Source: Larix sibirica (Eukaryota; Streptophyta; Pinopsida; Pinales; Pinaceae). Taken from it: a stretch of 11,961 nt of DNA. The notes under the pieces are model-generated. The model was not told the origin of the DNA and did no database searches. It worked only from the letters and a program-made list of their open reading frames with translations. Positions 10,931-11,961 of this stretch are shown here, one piece after another. The translations under genes were made by a program, and so were the position numbers. The stretch spans positions 1 to 11,961 of the forward strand of contig NWUY0303909786.1 of the NCBI GenBank assembly GCA_004151065.3. Reading direction: 5' to 3'. Each line of letters begins with the position of its first letter. Position 1 is the stretch's first letter.

Positions 10931-11681
10931 TTATGAAAGTTTGCACAAATGTTATATAAGGGCACAAACAAAGGGTGTAGATCTGTGACAATAAAGATCA
11001 ATGGTTGGAAAGTTCGCGAAATTAAGATGGGGTGTTTTAAGCGTGGGCAGAGTGTGCTAGCCCGCGAGCAATTTGGAAACCTGATCAACAGGCGGAAGGA
11101 CAGATCTACGGCCAGCAGGTACTTCGATGATTTGACATGCATGGGGAAATGGAATTTTCAGTTTTGCGAAGTGGTAGTAGGCCCCACATATCACAATGGT
11201 GTAGATCCAGTGGAGGTGATATCTACGACGGAGATTAGTTCGCAGTTTGAAAATGCACGGGGTACCAACGTTTTCCAAATCTGCAAACCTGGTATGGGCC
11301 TCACTTGTGGACGGTCAAGATGCGGGCAAGATCTAAATCGACGGTTGACAACGTTTTTGTGGATCTAAAGTGCAATAAAGGCAGTATGTGAGAGTATTGA
11401 AAGCCGTGAAGGATTGTGGATTTAAAGGGTGAAGGAGATCTACGGCTCAAGATCAATCATGCAGGTGGAGGGCTTAGAGAATTTATTCACTGCGACAAAT
11501 GCAAGGGTGATAAGGGAAAATAAATAATATAAATAAAGCTGCATGGGAATTTGAGTATCATTCATCCTGTACATTGGAAAACGACAGACGACGACTGTAC
11601 AGAAGCTGACAACTCAGCCAGGAGCTCAGACTAGCTATTAGTAACTAGGTAGGCCTCCTGTCTCCATACGAAACTATTTAA
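10931..11681. other. Unassigned DNA between the integrase fragment and a plus-strand ORF
   Basis: This 750-bp stretch is less AT-rich than the intergenic DNA on the left. It has a 139-codon plus-strand open frame (10949-11368) with no motif I recognise and many Cys, Arg and Gly, so I do not call it a gene. GATCTA-type words recur (near 10979, 11102, 11332, 11363 and 11436). ACTATTTAAATGG at 11674-11686 overlaps the next start codon. It may be leader or LTR sequence of a second, nested element. Confidence 0.3.
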
Positions 11682-11961
11682 ATGGCTAAGCTGAGTGAGA
11701 TAGAACCCCTAGGTTTTGAATACTGTAGGATAGGTGATTTATTATAGGATAAGGATGCTGAATTTTATGATACAGTGTTGATAAACAGCTCCATTGAGAC
11801 AACAAAGGATAGGCTGAAGCTAATAAGGGACCAGGGCATAGATGTGCATAAGGTTTACCAATCATTTTTCCATCTTTTTGCAATAGACCAAACCCTAAAC
11901 TGCCCCAAGTTCGTCGACTGGTGCGCTGCTAATTACTCCTCCACTGAGAGGGTAATTATGG
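11682..11961 (+). pseudogene. Partial plus-strand ORF with an in-frame TAG, unknown product
   Basis: ATG at 11682 opens MAKLSEIEPLGFEYC; 21 codons later a TAG (11745-11747) interrupts, after which the same frame is open for 71 codons to the window edge. The composition is protein-like, with alternating charged and hydrophobic residues (for example TTKDRLKLIRDQGIDVHKVY, then SFFHLFAID) and two Cys in NCPKFVDWC. The TAG sits where CAG would fit, as in the neighbouring decayed element. I do not recognise the family. It may be the first ORF of a second retroelement in the opposite direction, or a pseudogene. The 3' part is outside the window. Confidence 0.45.

Noticed and set aside
10949-11368. 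139-codon plus-strand open frame
   Set aside because: No recognisable motif, a low-plausibility composition with scattered Cys, Arg and Gly, overlap with minus-strand frames of similar length, and a position at the probable element breakpoint. Not supported as a gene.

Overview
This is a plant nuclear genome window. The evidence is a chloroplast-targeted photosynthetic enzyme split by eight GT-AG introns, long AT-rich intergenic DNA, and a large decayed LTR retrotransposon. A seed plant is likely. The unusually long FNR transit peptide and the heavily decayed retroelement would suit a gymnosperm, but I cannot prove that from the sequence.

Left part (1-4140). A CA/TA microsatellite and AT-rich DNA lead to a promoter with an ACGTGGC-type site and an inverted I-box. 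It drives a complete nine-exon plus-strand gene for leaf-type ferredoxin-NADP+ reductase (coding span 846-3944, 384 residues). All splice sites are GT-AG, phases agree, and every catalytic and cofactor-binding motif I checked is intact.

Middle (4140-6022). This is very AT-rich intergenic DNA with a 42-bp direct repeat, then about 1.3 kb in which I see no gene.

Right part (6023 to about 10930, minus strand). This is the 3' portion of a Ty3/gypsy LTR retrotransposon. In element order it holds the C-terminal GPY/F module of integrase (about 10930-10594), a very large reading frame of unknown family in the position after pol (about 10.4-6.42 kb), a polypurine tract, and a 315-bp LTR (6337-6023, TGT...ACA ends). 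The large frame is broken by about 15 stops and a few frame changes. Nearly all the stops are TAG or TAA at places where a Gln codon would fit, which suggests C-to-T decay at methylated CHG sites. No 5' LTR, gag, protease or reverse transcriptase was found.

Far right (10931-11961). The element joins unrelated sequence. A further plus-strand reading frame starts at 11682, has one in-frame TAG, and runs off the window. The FNR gene and the retroelement are functionally unrelated; the element simply lies about 2 kb downstream of FNR, facing it.
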